A DNA stretch of 64,000 nucleotides from Epiperipatus broadwayi. Its lineage: Eukaryota; Onychophora; Udeonychophora; Euonychophora; Peripatidae. A program made the translations under genes and the position numbers. The stretch lies in the NCBI GenBank assembly GCA_028023455.1, contig JAQFVV010006216.1, positions 3,924,877 through 3,988,876 on the forward strand, written 5' to 3'. The notes under the pieces are model-generated. The model searched no databases and had not been told where the DNA came from. It was given only the letters and a program-made list of their open reading frames with translations. Below, piece after piece: positions 60,298-64,000 of this stretch; the stretch's first letter is position 1, and every line of letters begins with the position of its first letter.

Positions 60298-60568
60298 TTT
60301 TGGGATTTCAACAGTCCAATTATTTAGCTAAAATATGAAGCATATGTAGATATAATTAATTTATTATAGTCTGTAATTTAGAATAAAAGTCTTTTAAGTA
60401 CTTTTCAGTTAGTCGTATGTCAGTTTATGAGAGTTTTGGGATTTCAACAGTCCAATTATTTAGCTAAAATATGGAGCCTATGTAGATATAATTAATTTAT
60501 TATAGTCTGTAATTTAAAATAAGTCTTTTAAATACTTTTCAATTAGTCGTATGTCAGTTTATGAGAGT
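60298..60568. repeat. Two tandem copies of a 136 bp unit
   Basis: TTTTGGGATTTCAACAGTCC begins at 60298 and 60434. Both copies end CGTATGTCAGTTTATGAGAG and differ by a few bases and a 4-5 bp deletion. Confidence 0.95.
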
Positions 60569-60569
60569 A

Positions 60570-62035
60570 TTTATAATGTTTTTTGCTAAAATATTTTTTT
60601 AAATAATATTTAATGAATCTCTAGAAAACTTAATTAAAAGCCATTTATGTAAAAAATTCTAATGTGAGAATATGTGCATAAAACTAAACTTTTATTAGAA
60701 ATTTAAAGTTAGGGAATAAAAAAAGTTATATTTTGGTTGTAGGTGAGTATAAATGTATATATTTATGTTATCATATATTATCACATTTATTTACTAGAAT
60801 TTTTATTTAAAAAAAAATACGATTAGAAACTACACATTGTAATTCTCTAGCTATCCTTCTCTGTTTAAATTCATCTATCTTACACAACCAATTTCTTAAT
60901 TTTTTTCCTTTTTCTTTCAATTTTTATTAAACTAATTTTTAATAGATAATCTGATGTTTTGACCATTATGGTAAGCTTTTTCTTCATTAGCAAAGAAACC
61001 CCTTTTTAAAAATCTATAGATAGTTCAATTTTTTTTATTATTACAAGTCAACATATATTGTAGTCTGTCTGTTCTTATAATCAAGCAGCAGCCACTCCTA
61101 AAACTTTAGTGGTCAAAATTATACATTATTAAATATTCTGGTTAGAGGCATATCAATTAGTATATTCACAATTACTTCAAAAAAATAATCTCAAACATTT
61201 ATATATATTTAGCACTGTAATTACTTAACTTTTCATATTTATCATTTGAGTCATGCTTAGAAGGTTTTACAATGAGAATAAATTGTTCTGCTTTGTGAAT
61301 TAACACTATCAATTAATTTAAACTAATTTGCAATACATATCTCAACTGATTTTAAAAATTCATTTTTCTAGTGAATTTGTTCATGCAATCTTCTAAAATG
61401 GGAGAAAATGGTGATGACCACTCTTTTATATATTATTGAATGCTGTGGCCAGAACACTTAAAGAAAACAGTCTCGAGCATTACATATTGAAGCAATGGAT
61501 CTGAAGTCCGATCCATGCTTCACAGCCTTCTATAAACTTTATTAGTATTGTAGGACTGAATTAAGTTTATAATCCAATATCAGCAGGGTTTTGCATTAAA
61601 GCTAAAATTAATTATGTTTTCTTAAATTTGTATTTACATTTAAATATTTAGTGTTAAATAAATTCCATTCTAAGATTAGATTTCTGTTAATAAAAATTAC
61701 TTTTAAAACCTATTAGTCAAACATATATATACGTCAAGCGTACATATATATGAGTTAATGCAAAATTCTGCTGAAATAAAATGCTTATTTTGTTAAAAGA
61801 AATAATATTTTTTTTTGTTAAAATCTTGTTAAAATATGGCTTATGATTTCATTTTGAGATAAGCCCACCAACATTTTCTAAAGGAATGTATGTTTTAATT
61901 AGTGAGCCCATTCAAGTCAAATTAAAGATGGCCTTCTCTTTCTTTTTTAATTAATAAAATTCAAAGTTTAAAGAAAGAAATTTAGAATAAAAAAGTAAAA
62001 GTTATTTTTAGAAAGTGTTACCTTTAAACAAAGGA
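60570..62035. other. AT-rich intron 3 sequence, nothing recognised
   Basis: No gene or organised repeat is supported. A less AT-biased patch at 61380-61600 has no consistent frame. Confidence 0.45.
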
Positions 62036-62089
62036 GTGTGGTGGGGCTTATCAAGATCTAAGATTATACAAACAATAGAAGGTAGCTGA

Positions 62090-62350
62090 CAAAGAGGGTA
62101 TAAATAAAAGTGAGAACAAAAGACTTGGTTATTCAGAATTTTCTTGCTGGCATTCAGATTTCTCTTTGGAGAACTCTTTCAGATTTTGCTTGTGGAGATT
62201 TTATTACAAAAAGTTAGACAACTGTCATCTTCAAAATCATGGAGAAGTTTGAACATGCTCAAGCTGAAAGTCATATGAATTTGATGGATTCTACTATGCT
62301 TGGCTAGGCAAATAAATAGCTTTGCCTATTGCTGAGGTTCCTAAATACCA
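62090..62350 (+). promoter_or_regulatory. Promoter-like segment (TATA box and initiator), possibly from an LTR
   Basis: GGTATAAATAAAAG (62098) stands about 35 bp before TTATTCAGA, a TATA plus TCA-type initiator spacing. A short frame starting ATGGAGAAGTTTG (62239) follows and stops after about 22 codons. It may be a transposable-element promoter, because it lies inside a host intron. Confidence 0.25.
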
Positions 62351-62451
62351 TCAAAATGCCTTAGTACCAATCAATAGTCATCTGAACTCTGTGCCGTGTC
62401 TGTAGGACTTTTCATAAAAGCATGCTACTTATTTCCACTTTCCTTGTCCAG

Positions 62452-62520
62452 GCAAATACCTATCGATGGTTGGATCAAGCCATGAACGCCGTAGGAAACA
62501 TGACCAAGGAACCAGGATGG
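62452..62520 (+). other. Exon-like island of unknown origin
   Basis: After TTTCCTTGTCCAG, 69 bases read ANTYRWLDQAMNAVGNMTKE plus PGW and then a stop. A GTAATC donor-like site overlaps the end. GC content is higher than its surroundings. It does not match the expected next beta-lactamase segment. Confidence 0.2.
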
Positions 62521-63302
62521 TAATCATATCTCTCCTCCACTGAACTATTTACTTTCTACCCTTTTGTTCATACCTTTCTTAATTGAATTATATTATGAAT
62601 TGTTTTATTTAATGATATTTGTAATGTAACCATTTTTATTAGACTAGTCTTAAATATATATATATATATGTGTGTGATCATCTATCTATATTTAACCTTT
62701 TTTCCTTCGCTATTCTTCATTACTAACGTGTGTAAATATTTTGTATTCCATTGCGGTTAAGTTTAAAAGTTAATTTTTTTCATTTAAAATCTCTTTCCAA
62801 TTTTATTTATGTTTCTAAATTCCATATGAGTAAGTTTCCTTTGTTTGCCAACTTGATCTCCTCGATAACACCTCTTTTGTCCGCCAGTAGCTTATTACGT
62901 ATATCTGATTTAGCTATATACATTTTAAATAATTTTTAAACTGTCTGTTTTTAGTGCAAAGCAATTAAAAAATGCTTTGTGGAAGATTTTTACTATTGTA
63001 CTTTATCGAGGAGATTCAAGTTGACAATTTTATTAAAATTAGGAAGAAAAGATTTAGACCGCAAAAATATTATATCGTTTAATCTGTTTTCATTGTCTAA
63101 TTAGTTTTCATGAATTTAGGGGAATAGCGGAGGCCATTAAATCATTATTATTTTAAAGTCATTAATTAAATATCTTATTTAACTAACAAGCTTGAGTTTG
63201 CTAATTTTATTCTAATGCTTTAAGTTACTTTTCCAATGATCCAGGCATGCAAAACACGTTTCTTAGTACTTTTATTGCACATTTAACTATTTAGCTCTGT
63301 AG

Positions 63303-63565
63303 GTGTTCCCATCCATGTCTCTACCTCTGTTGCTAAGCTTTGTGGCCGGATGAAAATTAATTTATGTATGGCTCAGATAATGTTGTTGGTTCATCGTTAG
63401 CCTCGAGCATAGGCGAATAGGGCAGAGGTCATAGTATTCTTGATTTAATATCTCCCATATGGGTGGCCTCAAGGTACTTTCGCCTATTATTCAAACTGGG
63501 TTAAACCAACATACATCATCTGTCACAGTAAAAAAAATTTTTTTCTCACATTCTGGCGACCATCA
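63303..63565 (+). mobile_element. Possible LTR end with primer-binding-like site
   Basis: TGTTCCCATCC at 63303 and CTCACA at 63545-63550 could be TG...CA ends. TTCTGGCGACCATCATG follows at once and resembles a tRNA-primed binding site of Gypsy-type elements. The window ends before any gag frame could confirm this. Confidence 0.25.
63374..63522 (+). repeat. 149 bp imperfect hairpin
   Basis: CAGATAATGTTGTTGGTT pairs with AACCAACATACATCATCTG at the base, ATAGGCGAA with TTCGCCTAT in the middle, and GAGGTCAT with GTGGCCTC (with G-U pairs) near the loop. The pairing is distributed over the whole length. Confidence 0.6.
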
Positions 63566-64000
63566 TGTGGCTATTTGAAATTTTCCATACCCTGCAATTC
63601 CCTGTATAACATTTGTATGTGTGTATAATGTTTTTTCTTGCTTCTGTTTTAAATTAATGAATAATATATATGTAGAATTTTTTTTTCCTCGGATTTGTAT
63701 ACATATATATATAATGGTTTTTTTTTTTTAAATAACACAAAATAATTGTTAGTTATACGTAAATTTTTTTGCTTCGAGTTAGCCGCCATGGGACGAATGT
63801 CATTTTTTAAATTAAAAAGTAGGACCCTGAGAAGTTTTTTTTTTTGTTTAATATATTTATATAAAAATATATGTATAATTTTTCCGAGTTTTGTTTCCTA
63901 ATGTGAGCCAAATTTCATTTTTTTAAATTAATTAACAAGTTAAATGTGTCATAAGGTAAACATTTTTTTTTCCGAGTTTAGTATATATGAAATGAATATT

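Noticed and set aside
62452-62520. Candidate fourth exon of the beta-lactamase-like gene
   Set aside because: The encoded residues do not fit the AGL-like start expected after LLSHQ, and the frame ends in a stop at once.

Overview
This window is a very AT-rich piece of an invertebrate nuclear genome. It has long runs of A/T, many AT and TTA microsatellites, GT-AG introns and many decayed transposable elements. The only host gene I can support is a plus-strand gene of the serine beta-lactamase-like (class C/EstB, 'beta-lactamase domain-containing protein 2') family. Three coding exons (16754-16909, 34755-34912, 46122-46258) join in perfect phase and encode the first 150 residues, including a membrane anchor, the DLWGGYAD signature and the catalytic SxxK (S101/K104). 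Introns 1 and 2 are about 17.8 and 11.2 kb. Intron 3 runs past the window end, because no later exon was found. Nearly everything else sits upstream of this gene or inside its introns.

Region 1 to 9.3 kb is a nest of mobile elements. A decayed hAT-type (DUF4371-like) transposase is followed by a minus-strand Ty3/Gypsy element (3' LTR, polypurine tract, integrase, RNase H, RT, protease, gag zinc knuckles), whose 5' side carries a truncated LTR in inverted orientation next to a full LTR. A 1,632 bp pogo/Tigger-like element with TA duplications and a tRNA-Val-like sequence come next. Region 9.3 to 16.75 kb holds no gene I can see.

Intron 1 (16.9 to 34.75 kb) holds a ~40 bp minisatellite, a striking CTA/CTG/CTA/TTA compound microsatellite, a Jockey-like LINE ending in an ATT tail, large fold-back repeats, a 472 bp tandem repeat, and a nuclear copy of mitochondrial cox3. 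That copy uses TGA as Trp, and AGR positions read best as Ser. This points to a bilaterian with the invertebrate mitochondrial code rather than a vertebrate or cnidarian. The phylum is not resolved.

Intron 2 and the start of intron 3 (35 to 48 kb) contain LINE 3'-end remnants and members of a recurrent family of ~400-450 bp repeat units that end in inverted copies. The rest of intron 3 (48 to 64 kb) has a second, plus-strand Gypsy remnant, a few coding-like islands, a ~400 bp satellite array arranged as two inverted blocks (56.2 to 58.8 kb), another fold-back/tandem composite element, and hairpins.

Two results deserve most attention. First, a 21 bp match to the Illumina TruSeq adapter lies inside the satellite array (56615-56635), which marks a local assembly error. 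Second, several differently sized tandem/fold-back repeats share a short core and inverted ends, suggesting one amplifying element superfamily. All homology calls come from reading translated sequence by eye, with no database search.
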